Of a stretch of DNA of 64,000 bases, positions 43,470 to 52,309 are shown one piece after another. Under the pieces are notes generated by a model. That model saw only the letters and a list, made by a program, of their open reading frames with translations, was not told where the DNA came from and searched no databases. This stretch comes from Microbacterium sp. Root180 (GTDB lineage: Bacteria > Actinomycetota > Actinomycetes > Actinomycetales > Microbacteriaceae), in the NCBI RefSeq assembly GCF_001428485.1, contig NZ_LMHS01000004.1:33686-97685 (forward strand). Direction: 5' to 3'. Positions within the stretch are counted from its first letter, which is position 1; each line of letters begins with the position of its first letter. The translations under genes were made by a program, and so were the position numbers.

Positions 43470-44429
43470 ATGCTCGACGTACTCGGACTCGACGACGCGC
43501 ACACCGCGGTGTACCGGTGCGTCGTGCAGCAGACGTCGGCGTCGGTGCCCGAGATCGCGGCCGCGCTCAGCATGTCGGCTCCGCGGGTGCGGGCCATCGT
43601 GGCGGAGCTCGAGCGCCTCGGCCTGTTCGCGCGTCAGGCTGCCAGCAGCGACCGTTTCGTGGCGTCCCCGCCTTCGGTCGCACTGAGGCCGCTGCTTCTC
43701 GAGCGCGAGCGCGGTCTCACGCGCGCTCATGAGGCGCTCGTCGAGCTGAATGACCTCTACCGGCGCTCGGCGGAGCAGCGCAGCGTCGCCGATGTCGTGG
43801 AGGTCGTGCTCGGCGACGACGCCGTGCGTCAGCGCGTCGCGCAGCTGCAGGCGGCGGCGAGCCAGCAGGTGCGCGTGCTCGTGCTGAACGAGATCGCGCT
43901 TCTCAGCGGCGAGGAGAACGTCGAGGAGGATCGAGCGCTCGAGCGGGGCGTGCGGTACCGGGTGATCGTCGAGAGTGCGGTGCTGGAGCGACCCGGCTTC
44001 CTCGCCGCCGCGCGGGAGATGTCGGCGATCGGCGAGGAGGTGCGCGTGCTTCCCACGCTCCCCACGCGCATGTTCGTCGCCGACGATCAGATGGCCCTCG
44101 TGCCCATGCGCGCCCACTCTCAGGAGGCCGGGTTCGGCGCTCTCCTCATCCACCCCAGCGGCCTTCTCGACCTCGTGATCTCGATCTTCGAGGAGTACTG
44201 GCGCTCAGCGACGGAGTTCCTCCCGATCGCCGCCGTCCACACCGCCGAGGACGTCGATCGCGACCTGCTGCGTCTGCTCCTGCTCGGGGTGACGGATGCC
44301 GCGGCCTCGGCCCAGCTGGGAATCTCGCTGCGCACGCTCCAGCGTCGCGTCGCCGACCTCATGGAGGTCGCGGGCGTCACCACTCGCATGCAGCTCGGTG
44401 CGGAGGCCGTGCGCAGAGCCTGGATCTGA
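43470..44429 (+). CDS. TrmB/LuxR-type transcriptional regulator
   Basis: A 319-residue regulator. The N-terminal winged helix is TrmB-like (LDVLGLDDAHTAVYRCVVQQ, then SVPEIAAALSMSAPRVRAIVAELERLGL in helices), the middle is a sugar- or ligand-sensing-like domain, and the C-terminus holds a LuxR-type HTH (LLLLGVTDAAASAQLGISLRTLQRRVADLMEV). The ATG at 43470 has AAAGGG 4-5 nt upstream; an upstream GTG at 43437 would place GGAGAG directly against the start and is less likely. It diverges from the large secreted peptidase across about 107 bp, so it is the best candidate regulator of that gene. Confidence 0.85.
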   Translation: MLDVLGLDDAHTAVYRCVVQQTSASVPEIAAALSMSAPRVRAIVAELERLGLFARQAASSDRFVASPPSVALRPLLLERERGLTRAHEALVELNDLYRRSAEQRSVADVVEVVLGDDAVRQRVAQLQAAASQQVRVLVLNEIALLSGEENVEEDRALERGVRYRVIVESAVLERPGFLAAAREMSAIGEEVRVLPTLPTRMFVADDQMALVPMRAHSQEAGFGALLIHPSGLLDLVISIFEEYWRSATEFLPIAAVHTAEDVDRDLLRLLLLGVTDAAASAQLGISLRTLQRRVADLMEVAGVTTRMQLGAEAVRRAWI

Positions 44430-44450
44430 CGCGGCCCGTCGGCGGGGCAC

Positions 44451-44681
44451 TCACCCGGCCGTGTTGAACCAGTCCCGGCGCCGCGCCGTCTCGTCCGCGG
44501 ACTCACCGGGATCGGAGGTCTCGTGCGCGAGGAGGTGCCCGTCTTCGAGCGGGACGAAGCGCAGGCAGTGCGCGCACAGGCCGCGACCGTGCGGGTAGCC
44601 GTCGGCGGAGGGGGCGGCCGGCGCCGCCACGGCTCCTGATCCCGGGCAGCGGGCGGGGTCGGACGCAGCATCCGCCCACAT
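44451..44681 (-). CDS. Small zinc-ribbon-like protein
   Basis: A 76-residue protein with Cys/His pairs in RCPGSG and LCAHCLRFVPLEDGHLLAHE, which resemble the zinc-binding CxxC...H pattern of small actinobacterial proteins with a CPGSG motif. The rest is Ala/Pro and Asp/Glu rich. The ATG at 44681 gives a sensible N-terminus. It follows the MFS gene on the same strand, separated by 92 bp in which I see no further gene. Function unknown. Confidence 0.6.
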   Translation of the reverse strand: MWADAASDPARCPGSGAVAAPAAPSADGYPHGRGLCAHCLRFVPLEDGHLLAHETSDPGESADETARRRDWFNTAG

Positions 44682-44773
44682 GATCGTGCGGTGCCGGTGC
44701 AGGCCGGCGTGGTCGAGAGGTCTCGTGCAGCGACGCCCGAGATTCCGGCTGCGGCAGAACCGGACCGGCTCGG

Positions 44774-46087
44774 TCACGGCCGGGACCGTGGGACGAACCG
44801 GGGCACCCATCGGACGAACGCGACCGCGCCGATCAGGCCGATGAGGCCCATCGCCCCCGTCGCGAGAGAGAGGGTGGTCAGCGCGGCGATGCCCGAGACG
44901 AGGAGGGGCGAGACCGCGCCACCGGCGTCGGTGAGCGTGCGCCATGAACCCAGGAACGGCGCGGGATCGGCCTTCGGCGCGACGTCGGCTCCGAGCGTGA
45001 GGAGGATGCCGCTGGACAGCCCGTTGCCGACGCCCAGCACCGCGGCGAACATGGCGAACCACATCGCGTTCTGGGCAGAGTCGTGCGTGAAGGCGAGAGC
45101 GATGAACCCCGTCCCCATGAGGACCATCGCGGGCAGGGCCGCCCAGAGCCGGCCGAAGCGGTCCATGACCTGGCCGCTCGCGTAGAAGAGCGCGAAGTCG
45201 ATCGCTCCCGAGATGCCCACGACGAGGGCGATGGTCTGAGCGTCGAGGCCGATCGACACCCCCCAGAGCGGAAGCACGACCTGGCGCGCCGAACGGACAG
45301 CGGCGAGGGATGCCGCGGCCAGGCCGAGCCTGGACAGCACGCGCCGGAAGTGCCACATGGTCCGGAAGACGCCGGCGCGCTGTCCGTCGACGCCGGGAGC
45401 GACGCGCAGGGAGGCCGTGATCGCCTCGCCGGTGTCCTCCACCGGGTCGGGCTCGCCCCTGCGGTCGGCGCGTGCGGCGGAGGTGGGGATCGCGGATTCC
45501 GGATCGGGGCCGAGCAGCACCAGCAGGATCGTCGCGACGAGGCAGGCCGCGAAGAACCAGATCGCCGCGTGCGGGTCGCCGAACAGTGCCAGCAGGCCGG
45601 CGGCGACGAACGGTCCGATGAACATCCCCAGGCGGAAGGTGCCTCCCAGCAGCGACAGAGCTCGTGCCCGGAAGGCCAGCGGTACGCGCGTCGTCATGAA
45701 GGAGTGGCGAGCGAGGCCGAAAGCGGCCGCGCAGAAGCCGATCAGGAAGATGGATGCCGCGAACACGCCGAGCGAGGGCGCGAAGGCGAGGGCGATCGCG
45801 CCGCCGAGGGAGAGGAGGCCGGCGATCGCCATCGTGAGCCGTTCGCCGATGCGGGCCACGGCCCAGCCGGCGGGGATGTTGCCGCACAGCTGGCCGACGA
45901 CGAGGGCGGAGGCCACGAGAGCCGCCGTCGCGACGTCTGCTCCCAGCTGCGCCGCGATGACGGGGATCAGCGGGATGACGGCGCCCTCGCCGAGAGCGAA
46001 GAGCACCGTGGGTCCGTAGATCATCGGAGCGAACCGCCACAGGACCTCCCGGACGGGCGGGGAATCCGGGCGTTCGCTCACGTGCAT
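44774..46087 (-). CDS. MFS transporter
   Basis: A 437-residue major facilitator protein with about 12 membrane helices. The N-terminal half has the loop motif WAVARIGERLTMAIAGLLSL between helices 2 and 3. A long charged cytoplasmic loop (about residues 195-245) splits the halves. No substrate can be assigned; related proteins export drugs. Its start lies only 20 bp from the divergent prfB start, so promoter elements must overlap coding sequence. Confidence 0.9.
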   Translation of the reverse strand: MHVSERPDSPPVREVLWRFAPMIYGPTVLFALGEGAVIPLIPVIAAQLGADVATAALVASALVVGQLCGNIPAGWAVARIGERLTMAIAGLLSLGGAIALAFAPSLGVFAASIFLIGFCAAAFGLARHSFMTTRVPLAFRARALSLLGGTFRLGMFIGPFVAAGLLALFGDPHAAIWFFAACLVATILLVLLGPDPESAIPTSAARADRRGEPDPVEDTGEAITASLRVAPGVDGQRAGVFRTMWHFRRVLSRLGLAAASLAAVRSARQVVLPLWGVSIGLDAQTIALVVGISGAIDFALFYASGQVMDRFGRLWAALPAMVLMGTGFIALAFTHDSAQNAMWFAMFAAVLGVGNGLSSGILLTLGADVAPKADPAPFLGSWRTLTDAGGAVSPLLVSGIAALTTLSLATGAMGLIGLIGAVAFVRWVPRFVPRSRP

Positions 46088-46107
46088 CCACGTTAGTCTG
46101 GAGTGTC

Positions 46108-47217
46108 ATGCTCGAACTCGATATGTCCGCCGATATCCAGGCCCTGCGCTCCACGTTCGCCGACATCAAGGCGGTCGTGGACGTCGAGGCGCTCACCAGC
46201 GAGATCGCGCGACTGAGCGAGGAGGCCGGCGCACCCGATCTGTGGGACGACGTCGAGAAGGCGCAGAAGGTCACGAGCGCGCTCAGCCACCGGCAGTCAT
46301 CGCTCAAGCGACTCACCGACATCGAGCAGCGCCTCGACGATCTCGACGTGCTCATCGAGCTCGCGAACGAGATGGAGGACGAGGACTCCGCCGAGGAGGC
46401 TCGTCGCGAACTCGCCGAGCTCGAGGACATCATCAGCCAGCTCGAGGTGCAGACGCTGCTCGACGGCGAGTACGACGATCGATCCGCCGTCGTCACGATC
46501 CGCTCGGGCGCGGGCGGCGACGACGCGACCGACTTCGCCGAGATGCTCATGCGCATGTACCTGCGCTGGGCGGAGCGCCACAAGTACCCCGTGAAGGTCA
46601 TGGACACGTCGTACGCAGAGGGTGCGGGCATCAAGTCCGCGACGTTCGAGGTCGACGCCCCCTACGCCTACGGCACGCTGTCGGTCGAGGCCGGCACGCA
46701 CCGCCTCGCGCGGATCAGCCCGTTCGGCTCCGCCGACAAGCGCCAGACGAGCTTCGCCGCCGTCGAGGTGATCCCGGTGATGGAAGAGGCCGTCGAGGTC
46801 GAGATCCCCGAGGGCGACATCCGTGTGGACGTCTTTCGCTCCTCGGGCCCCGGCGGGCAGTCGGTCAACACGACCGACTCGGCCGTGCGCCTCACCCACC
46901 TTCCGTCGGGCATCGTCGTGTCGATGCAGAACGAGAAGTCGCAGATCCAGAACCGCGCGGCCGCGATGCGCGTGCTGCAGACCCGCCTCATGCTGCTGCA
47001 GCGCGAGGAGGAGGCCGCGAAGAAGAAGGAGCTCGCCGGCGTCATCACGGCGAGCTGGGGCGACCAGATGCGCTCGTACTTCCTGTACGGCCAGCAGCTC
47101 GTGAAGGATCTGCGCACCGGGCACGAGGTGGGCAACCCCGCCGTCGTGTTCGACGGCGACCTCGACGGCTTCATCTCCGCGGGCATCCGCTGGCGCAAGC
47201 GCAAGGACGACGACTGA
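46108..47217 (+). CDS. prfB: Peptide chain release factor 2
   Basis: A 369-residue RF2, recognising UGA and UAA. The catalytic GGQ is at residues 249-251 in GPGGQSVNTTDSAVRL; the anticodon-like motif SPF lies in ARISPFGSADKRQTSF. The whole gene is a single frame, so there is no programmed +1 frameshift as in E. coli prfB. A TAGTCT box 8 nt before the ATG suggests a leaderless start. In Actinobacteria prfB is usually directly followed by ftsE; here a DUF222-HNH gene interrupts. Confidence 0.97.
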   Translation: MLELDMSADIQALRSTFADIKAVVDVEALTSEIARLSEEAGAPDLWDDVEKAQKVTSALSHRQSSLKRLTDIEQRLDDLDVLIELANEMEDEDSAEEARRELAELEDIISQLEVQTLLDGEYDDRSAVVTIRSGAGGDDATDFAEMLMRMYLRWAERHKYPVKVMDTSYAEGAGIKSATFEVDAPYAYGTLSVEAGTHRLARISPFGSADKRQTSFAAVEVIPVMEEAVEVEIPEGDIRVDVFRSSGPGGQSVNTTDSAVRLTHLPSGIVVSMQNEKSQIQNRAAAMRVLQTRLMLLQREEEAAKKKELAGVITASWGDQMRSYFLYGQQLVKDLRTGHEVGNPAVVFDGDLDGFISAGIRWRKRKDDD

Positions 47218-47249
47218 CCCGTCGACGGTGCCCGGTCGATATGCCTGAT

Positions 47250-47305
47250 TGACGCTGCCTGGCTGACGCTGCCTGGCTGACGCTGCCTGGTTGACCCTGC
47301 CTCAG
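47250..47305. repeat. Tandem 14-bp repeat, four units
   Basis: Four head-to-tail units: TGACGCTGCCTGGC twice, then TGACGCTGCCTGGT, then a diverged TGACCCTGCCTCAG that runs into the HNH gene stop codon. It lies between the ends of the convergent prfB and DUF222-HNH genes. Each unit contains TGA, so it provides stops. It may be a replication-slippage product marking the edge of an insertion. Confidence 0.85.
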
Positions 47306-48678
47306 AACGGTGCATCTGTGTAGCGGGCGCTCCGGGTGTGCGCGTCGGAAGTGGGTGTGAAGACGGGGACGGGTCGTTGGGGCGTGACCAGGTATTGCCG
47401 GCCGGTGGGTGAGGTCCATTGAAGGGCGCCGCCGTGGTCGGGGAGGTGTTGGACGCTCCAGCCGCCATGGTGTTTGAGGGTGTGGTGGCCGGTGCACAGG
47501 GGTGCGTGGTTGCTCAGCGCGGTGTGACCGCCGTGGTGCCACGCGATGTTGTGGTCGATTTCGCAGCGGTGGGCGGGGATGGCGCAGCCGGGGGCCATGC
47601 AGGTCTCGGCCCGCCACCGGATCAGTTTCCGGAGTGCGGCGGGGGGCCGGTACTGCGTGCGGCCGACGGAGAGGACCATGCCTGTTTCGGGGTGGGTGAG
47701 GACCCGCATCCAGGACTCTTCACCACCACACAATTCCTTGGCCACGGAGAGCGGGATGGGCCCGATGCCGTCGACCGTGGCGGGGGCGTGGCCCTGGTCG
47801 TGCCGGTCGGCGTCGTCCTCGGCGAGCAGCGCCAGCACGGGAACGGTGACGGCGACACTCGCACGGATCCGGGACACCTCGACCGGGTGGCCGGTCATGA
47901 CACCCTCGATGAGCAGGTCTCCGAGGATGTCCGCCCGCACCTCATCCAACGACCGGGTCTCCGTCTCCTGCCCCACGATCACTTTCCCCATCGCCGTGAG
48001 CCGGCCGTGGATGGCGTGGGCCTCCACCGCAGGCAGGAAGGCGTGCAGCCAGGCCATCCCGTCCGCGGCCGGTTCGACCAGGATCCGCCGCTGCATCAGG
48101 GCGTGTTTGTGCCGTTCGGTGAGTGTCGCGGATTCCTCGGTCTCGATGAGGCGCCGCAGAGCACGCCGGAACGAGCCCACCGGCAGTTCCTCCGCCAGTT
48201 CCACCGCCCGCCCGGTCAACCGTTCCCGCACGTCCGCTGTGGCGGCATCCAGCAGCTCCAACAGCACCTGCGCGTGCCGCTCCGTGATCCGCGCCTGCCC
48301 GAGCGAGTCCAACGCGGCCGGATATCGGTGCACCAGAGCTTCGGCGCGGGCCAGCAGCATCCCCGCGGCATGCTCGGTGATCCGCAACGCCGCGGCCAAC
48401 TCCAGCCGCACCGACCGTTCCACGATCCCCGCGACGACTCCATACCGGCCCGCGTCCGCGAGCGCGTTGCGACGCAGACCCTCCACACGGCTGAACTGCT
48501 CCGCCGCGAACACCGCCATCATCCCCGCGACCTCGGTCACCAAGCCCACATCATCCGGAACCGGCGGAACCCACTCCACCAACTCCGCAACCTCCGGCAA
48601 CCGCGCACACCACTCCCACTCGGGATCCGGCGGCACATCCGCGGCCATGTCGTCAGGGGTGGATAGGTTCATCTCCAT
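47302..48678 (-). CDS. DUF222 domain HNH endonuclease
   Basis: A 458-residue protein with an N-terminal DUF222 helical domain (about 40-330) and a C-terminal HNH nuclease domain: AETCMAPGCAIPAHRCEIDHNIAWHHGG (in two parts, about residues 372-400) and HAPLCTGHHTLKHHGGW. The Cys residues would bind structural zinc and the IDH/H residues catalyse cleavage. Such genes are multi-copy in Microbacteriaceae and may be selfish or intein-free mobile nucleases, though this is not proved. The ATG at 48678 is preferred over a GTG six bases upstream. It is inverted relative to the prfB-ftsE-ftsX block around it. Confidence 0.9.
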   Translation of the reverse strand: MEMNLSTPDDMAADVPPDPEWEWCARLPEVAELVEWVPPVPDDVGLVTEVAGMMAVFAAEQFSRVEGLRRNALADAGRYGVVAGIVERSVRLELAAALRITEHAAGMLLARAEALVHRYPAALDSLGQARITERHAQVLLELLDAATADVRERLTGRAVELAEELPVGSFRRALRRLIETEESATLTERHKHALMQRRILVEPAADGMAWLHAFLPAVEAHAIHGRLTAMGKVIVGQETETRSLDEVRADILGDLLIEGVMTGHPVEVSRIRASVAVTVPVLALLAEDDADRHDQGHAPATVDGIGPIPLSVAKELCGGEESWMRVLTHPETGMVLSVGRTQYRPPAALRKLIRWRAETCMAPGCAIPAHRCEIDHNIAWHHGGHTALSNHAPLCTGHHTLKHHGGWSVQHLPDHGGALQWTSPTGRQYLVTPQRPVPVFTPTSDAHTRSARYTDAPF

Positions 48679-48844
48679 GCGCACGACATTAGAACATACC
48701 TACGACATTGCGAGATCCCGCCACCTTCGCGTCCACCTGCCGGGCGCAGCACCCGCACCAGCGCGGAGAGCGGGACGGGATCCACCGGACTCTCCGGGTG
48801 TCGCAGGGGCCGTGGCGATGGCGCCCGCTTAGGCTCGTTAGGCC

Positions 48845-50050
48845 ATGATCCGGTTCGAGAACGTCACGAAGCGCTACAGGGGCACCTCTCGGCCTGCCCT
48901 GAACAACGTTGATTTCGAGGTGCTGCGCGGGGAGTTCGTCTTCCTCGTCGGCGCCTCCGGATCGGGGAAGTCCTCGTGCCTGCGCATGGTCCTGCGCGAG
49001 GAGTCTCCGTCCGACGGGCGCGTGGTCGTGCTCGGCCGCGACCTGCGCACACTGTCGAACCGCAAGGTGCCGTACTTCCGTCGTCACATCGGGGCGGTGT
49101 TCCAGGACTTCCGGCTGCTCCCGGGCAAGACCGTGTTCCAGAACGTCGCCTTCACGCTCCAGGTGACCGGGTCCTCGCGCGGGTACATCCAGCAGACGGT
49201 GCCGGAGGTGCTCGCACTCGTCGGTCTCGACGGCAAGGAGAAGCGTCTGCCGCACGAGCTCTCCGGTGGCGAGCAGCAGCGCGTCGCGATCGCCCGCGCC
49301 CTCGTCAACCGGCCCCAGGTCCTCCTCGCCGACGAGCCGACCGGAAACCTCGACCCGGGGACATCCGTCGACATCATGCAGCTGCTCGCCCGCATCAACG
49401 GGGGCGGCACGACCGTTGTGATGGCCACGCACGAAGCCGGCTTCGTCGACCAGATGCAGCGCCGCGTGATCGAGCTGCGTCACGGAGAGATCGTGCGCGA
49501 CGAGCGCCATGGCGGCTACGGCGACACATCCGGCCTGCCGAGCCTCGCTCCCGAGCAGGAGCGCGGCGCCGCCGCCGTCGCGGCGCTCACCGCAGTCCTG
49601 GAGGTGCAGCGTGAGGCCGCTGCCGCCGCCGAGGCCGGTCTCGATCCGACACTCGTCTTCGATGAGGAGTCGACGGATGCCGCGCCCACCGCGGGTGCAG
49701 AGGCAGCGGCATCCGCTCGCACCTCCCACGATTCCGACCCCGCCGCCGGCGGCGCGAGCGCACCCGATGCCGCGCCGGCCGAAGCGGAACCCGCGCCGCA
49801 GACGGAACCTGAGCGGGTTCCCCCGCCCGCACCGGCCGCGCAGCCCGCGCCCGCACCGCAACCCGCCTCCGCGGACGATCCTGCTCCCGCCGCGGCGCCG
49901 GCCAGGCAGACTCCCGCGCCGAAGCCCGCGACCCAGACGCAGCCGATCCCGGTCGCCGATATCCCCGAGGTCGACCTCGCCGAGCTCGGCCTCGCCGATC
50001 GCCTCGGGCTCGAGACCGGCGACGACGAAGAAGTGGGGCCGACGTCATGA
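48845..50050 (+). CDS. ftsE: Cell division ATP-binding protein FtsE with extended tail
   Basis: A 401-residue ABC ATPase of the FtsEX complex, which activates cell-wall hydrolases at division. Walker A is [10 protein letters not shown] (K42), the signature [15 protein letters not shown] is near 139-153, and Walker [15 protein letters not shown]. FtsE normally ends near residue 230; here an additional ~170 residues of Ala/Pro/Glu/Thr-rich sequence follow, with [16 protein letters not shown] near the end as a possible short helix. A TAGGCT box 9 nt before ATG suggests a leaderless transcript. The GTG/ATG of ftsX overlaps its stop. Confidence 0.95.
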   Translation: MIRFENVTKRYRGTSRPALNNVDFEVLRGEFVFLVGASGSGKSSCLRMVLREESPSDGRVVVLGRDLRTLSNRKVPYFRRHIGAVFQDFRLLPGKTVFQNVAFTLQVTGSSRGYIQQTVPEVLALVGLDGKEKRLPHELSGGEQQRVAIARALVNRPQVLLADEPTGNLDPGTSVDIMQLLARINGGGTTVVMATHEAGFVDQMQRRVIELRHGEIVRDERHGGYGDTSGLPSLAPEQERGAAAVAALTAVLEVQREAAAAAEAGLDPTLVFDEESTDAAPTAGAEAAASARTSHDSDPAAGGASAPDAAPAEAEPAPQTEPERVPPPAPAAQPAPAPQPASADDPAPAAAPARQTPAPKPATQTQPIPVADIPEVDLAELGLADRLGLETGDDEEVGPTS

Positions 50051-50961
50051 GGGTCGGACTGATTCTCGGCGAGGCCTTCACGGGACTGCGTCGCAATGCC
50101 TCGATGGTCATCTCGGTCGTGCTCGTGACCTTCGTCTCGCTCACGTTCGTCGGCGCCGCGATCCTCATGCAGATGCAGATCGGCACGATGAAGGACTTCT
50201 GGGTCGACCGTGCCCAGGTCGCGATCTACATGTGCACCGCGATCTCGCAGGCGCCCACATGCACCGAGGGGGTGGCGAGCGAGGAGCAGCTCGCCGCCGT
50301 GCAGGAGAAGCTCGAAGGCCCCGCGCTGTCGCCGCTCATCCGCGATGTGCGCTTCGAAGACAGCGAAGAGGCCTATCAGAACGTCATCGAGCTGCTCGGG
50401 GAGGACTACGCCAGCGTCATCACTGCCGACCAGCTCAACGAGACGTACTGGATCAATCTGATCGACCAGAACCAGTCCGACGTGATCATCGAAGCGTTCG
50501 CGGGAACCGACGGCGTCGAGGAGGTCCAGGACCAGCTCCAGTACCTCGAGCCGCTGTTCTCGGCGCTGACCGTCGCAACCTATATCGCCGTGGGCATCGC
50601 GGTGCTCATGCTCATCGCGGCCGTGCTGCTGATCGCGACCACGATCCGGCTCTCGGCCTTCGCGCGACGGCGCGAGCTCGGCATCATGCGCCTGGTCGGG
50701 GCATCCAATCGCTTCATCCAGACCCCGTTCGTGCTGGAGGGCGTGTTCGCGGCGCTCATCGGCTCGCTCCTGGCCAGCGCGGCCGTGATCGCGGGGGTGC
50801 ATTTCGGGGTCGACCAGTACCTCCGCGGCCGCGTGGAGTTCGTCACCACGTGGGTCTCGCTCGCCGATGCCTGGCTCGTCGTTCCCGTGCTGATCGTGAT
50901 CGGCGTCGTGCTGGCGGGACTCTCCGCGAGCTTCGCGATCCGGCGCTGGCTGCGCGCCTGA
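50047..50961 (+). CDS. ftsX: Cell division permease FtsX
   Basis: A 304-residue membrane partner of FtsE. Four helices: near 22-42, about 180-200, 225-250 and 272-295. The extracellular loop between helices 1 and 2 contains CTAISQAPTCTEGVASEEQL with two cysteines, the usual actinobacterial FtsX ectodomain. RRRELGIMRLVGASNRFIQTPF is the conserved coupling region. The ATG overlaps the ftsE stop (ATGA). Confidence 0.95.
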   Translation: MRVGLILGEAFTGLRRNASMVISVVLVTFVSLTFVGAAILMQMQIGTMKDFWVDRAQVAIYMCTAISQAPTCTEGVASEEQLAAVQEKLEGPALSPLIRDVRFEDSEEAYQNVIELLGEDYASVITADQLNETYWINLIDQNQSDVIIEAFAGTDGVEEVQDQLQYLEPLFSALTVATYIAVGIAVLMLIAAVLLIATTIRLSAFARRRELGIMRLVGASNRFIQTPFVLEGVFAALIGSLLASAAVIAGVHFGVDQYLRGRVEFVTTWVSLADAWLVVPVLIVIGVVLAGLSASFAIRRWLRA

Positions 50962-51031
50962 TCTCACTCGGCTGCACGCCGGGCGTGTCGTCAGGGGTAG
51001 ACTGAACGGCTGCCGTGCGCCCGCACGGTGT

Positions 51032-51052
51032 GCTTCGACAAGCTCAGCAACC
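51032..51052. repeat. CTTCGACARGCTCAG repeat, copy before smpB
   Basis: GCTTCGACAAGCTCAGCAACC lies in the 5-prime leader of smpB, 15 nt upstream of the ATG. The core matches the copy inside murI at 24592-24610 except for A/G at one position. The -10 box TAGACT at 50998-51003 is upstream, so the repeat is transcribed as part of the smpB leader. Confidence 0.75.
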
Positions 51053-51066
51053 GGAATGGAGCGGTC

Positions 51067-51543
51067 ATGCCCAGGGAACGCGGGGAGAAGGTCGTCGCGA
51101 CCAATCGTCGCGCGCGCCACGAGTACGAGATAGAGAAGACGTACGAGGCGGGCCTGGTGCTGACCGGAACCGAGGTGAAGTCGCTGCGACAGGGTCGCGC
51201 GAACATCTCGGACGGCTACGCGTACATCGCGAACGGCGAGGCGTTCCTCGACGCGGTGCACATCCCGGAGTACTCACAGGGTCACTGGACGAATCACGCG
51301 TCCAAGCGCATCCGCAAGCTGCTTCTCCACAAGGACGAGATCGTGAAGCTCTCGCACGCGGTCTCGGCGGGTGGGTACACCCTCGTGCCGCTCAAGCTGT
51401 ACTTCAACGACGGCCGCGCGAAGGTCGAGATCGCGGTGGCCAAGGGCAAGCGCGAGTACGAGAAGCGCCAGACGATCCGCGAGCGCGAAGACAAGCGCGA
51501 GGCGGAGCGTGCGATGCGCGCCCGCAACCGCCTGGGCGACTAG
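51067..51543 (+). CDS. smpB: SsrA-binding protein SmpB
   Basis: A 158-residue tmRNA-binding protein for ribosome rescue. Features: [66 protein letters not shown] and the basic C-terminal tail [21 protein letters not shown] that folds in the ribosome. The ATG has GGAG 5 nt upstream. The ssrA gene lies about 1.4 kb downstream on the same strand, a usual arrangement. Confidence 0.97.
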   Translation: MPRERGEKVVATNRRARHEYEIEKTYEAGLVLTGTEVKSLRQGRANISDGYAYIANGEAFLDAVHIPEYSQGHWTNHASKRIRKLLLHKDEIVKLSHAVSAGGYTLVPLKLYFNDGRAKVEIAVAKGKREYEKRQTIREREDKREAERAMRARNRLGD

Positions 51544-51576
51544 AGCGGATGCCGCGCCGCACCGCGGCGAAGACGG

Positions 51577-52251
51577 TCAGCGTGCGGCGAAGCGGGCTTC
51601 GACCGCTGCGGTGATGACGATGTCCTCGGGCTGCAGCTGCACCGCCGGGCCGCCGCCGCTGTCGGCGGCGAACTGCGCCTTCGCCATGAGCATCCGCGGC
51701 GCCGGCGCAGACTCGGGGGAGTCGTGGCGGGTGAGCAGGCCGAGGTCGGCGATCTCGAGCGGCGTCACGGTGCCGAGGCCGATCGCGCCGGCATAGGCGT
51801 TCGCGCGCGCGACGGCGACCGCCACGGCGCCGGCGGCGACCTCGCGCTCGACCGAGGCCCGGGCGCCGGGCGTGAGCTGCCAGTCGATCCAGCCGAGCTG
51901 TACGCCTTCACGCTCGGCGACCTCGCCGGCCCACCACGACAGCACCGCGAAGTCGGTGAAGGTGGCCGTGAAGTCCACCGTTCCGTAGTGGACGGGGGCG
52001 AGGCGTGTGCCGTCCGCGCTCCAGGGCCGCTCGGACCATACCGAGACGCGCTGGCTCGTCCATTCGGCGACGGTCCCCGCCGCCTTCCGGTTGGCCAGGT
52101 CGTCACGCACCGGCTCGCTGTAGGCGGCCATGCGCTCGACGACCGCGCCGCGCTCGGGGCCTTCGGCGCGGATCGTGAGGTGGGCGACCGCGCGCTCGGG
52201 GGCGATGCGGGTCTCGTGCTCGCCTCGGACGGTGATGACGACTTCGCTCAT
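51577..52251 (-). CDS. SIMPL (DUF541) domain protein
   Basis: A 224-residue protein of the SIMPL/DUF541 family: EVVITVRGEHETRIAPERAVAHLTIRAEGPER (in two parts, residues 3-33) gives the N-terminal beta motif, and ITAAVEARF ends it. No signal peptide is visible, unlike the periplasmic E. coli member, so it is probably cytoplasmic. Its function is unknown. The ATG at 52251 diverges from a Ddn-family gene. Confidence 0.85.
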   Translation of the reverse strand: MSEVVITVRGEHETRIAPERAVAHLTIRAEGPERGAVVERMAAYSEPVRDDLANRKAAGTVAEWTSQRVSVWSERPWSADGTRLAPVHYGTVDFTATFTDFAVLSWWAGEVAEREGVQLGWIDWQLTPGARASVEREVAAGAVAVAVARANAYAGAIGLGTVTPLEIADLGLLTRHDSPESAPAPRMLMAKAQFAADSGGGPAVQLQPEDIVITAAVEARFAAR

Positions 52252-52309
52252 GCCGCCGACTCTACTTCGCCGGTTGTGCGGCGACGGCGATCCCGGGAGG
52301 ATGCTCAGC

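Noticed and set aside
46108..46200. Possible programmed frameshift in prfB
   Set aside because: The start and the body are in one uninterrupted frame with no early in-frame UGA and slippery site.
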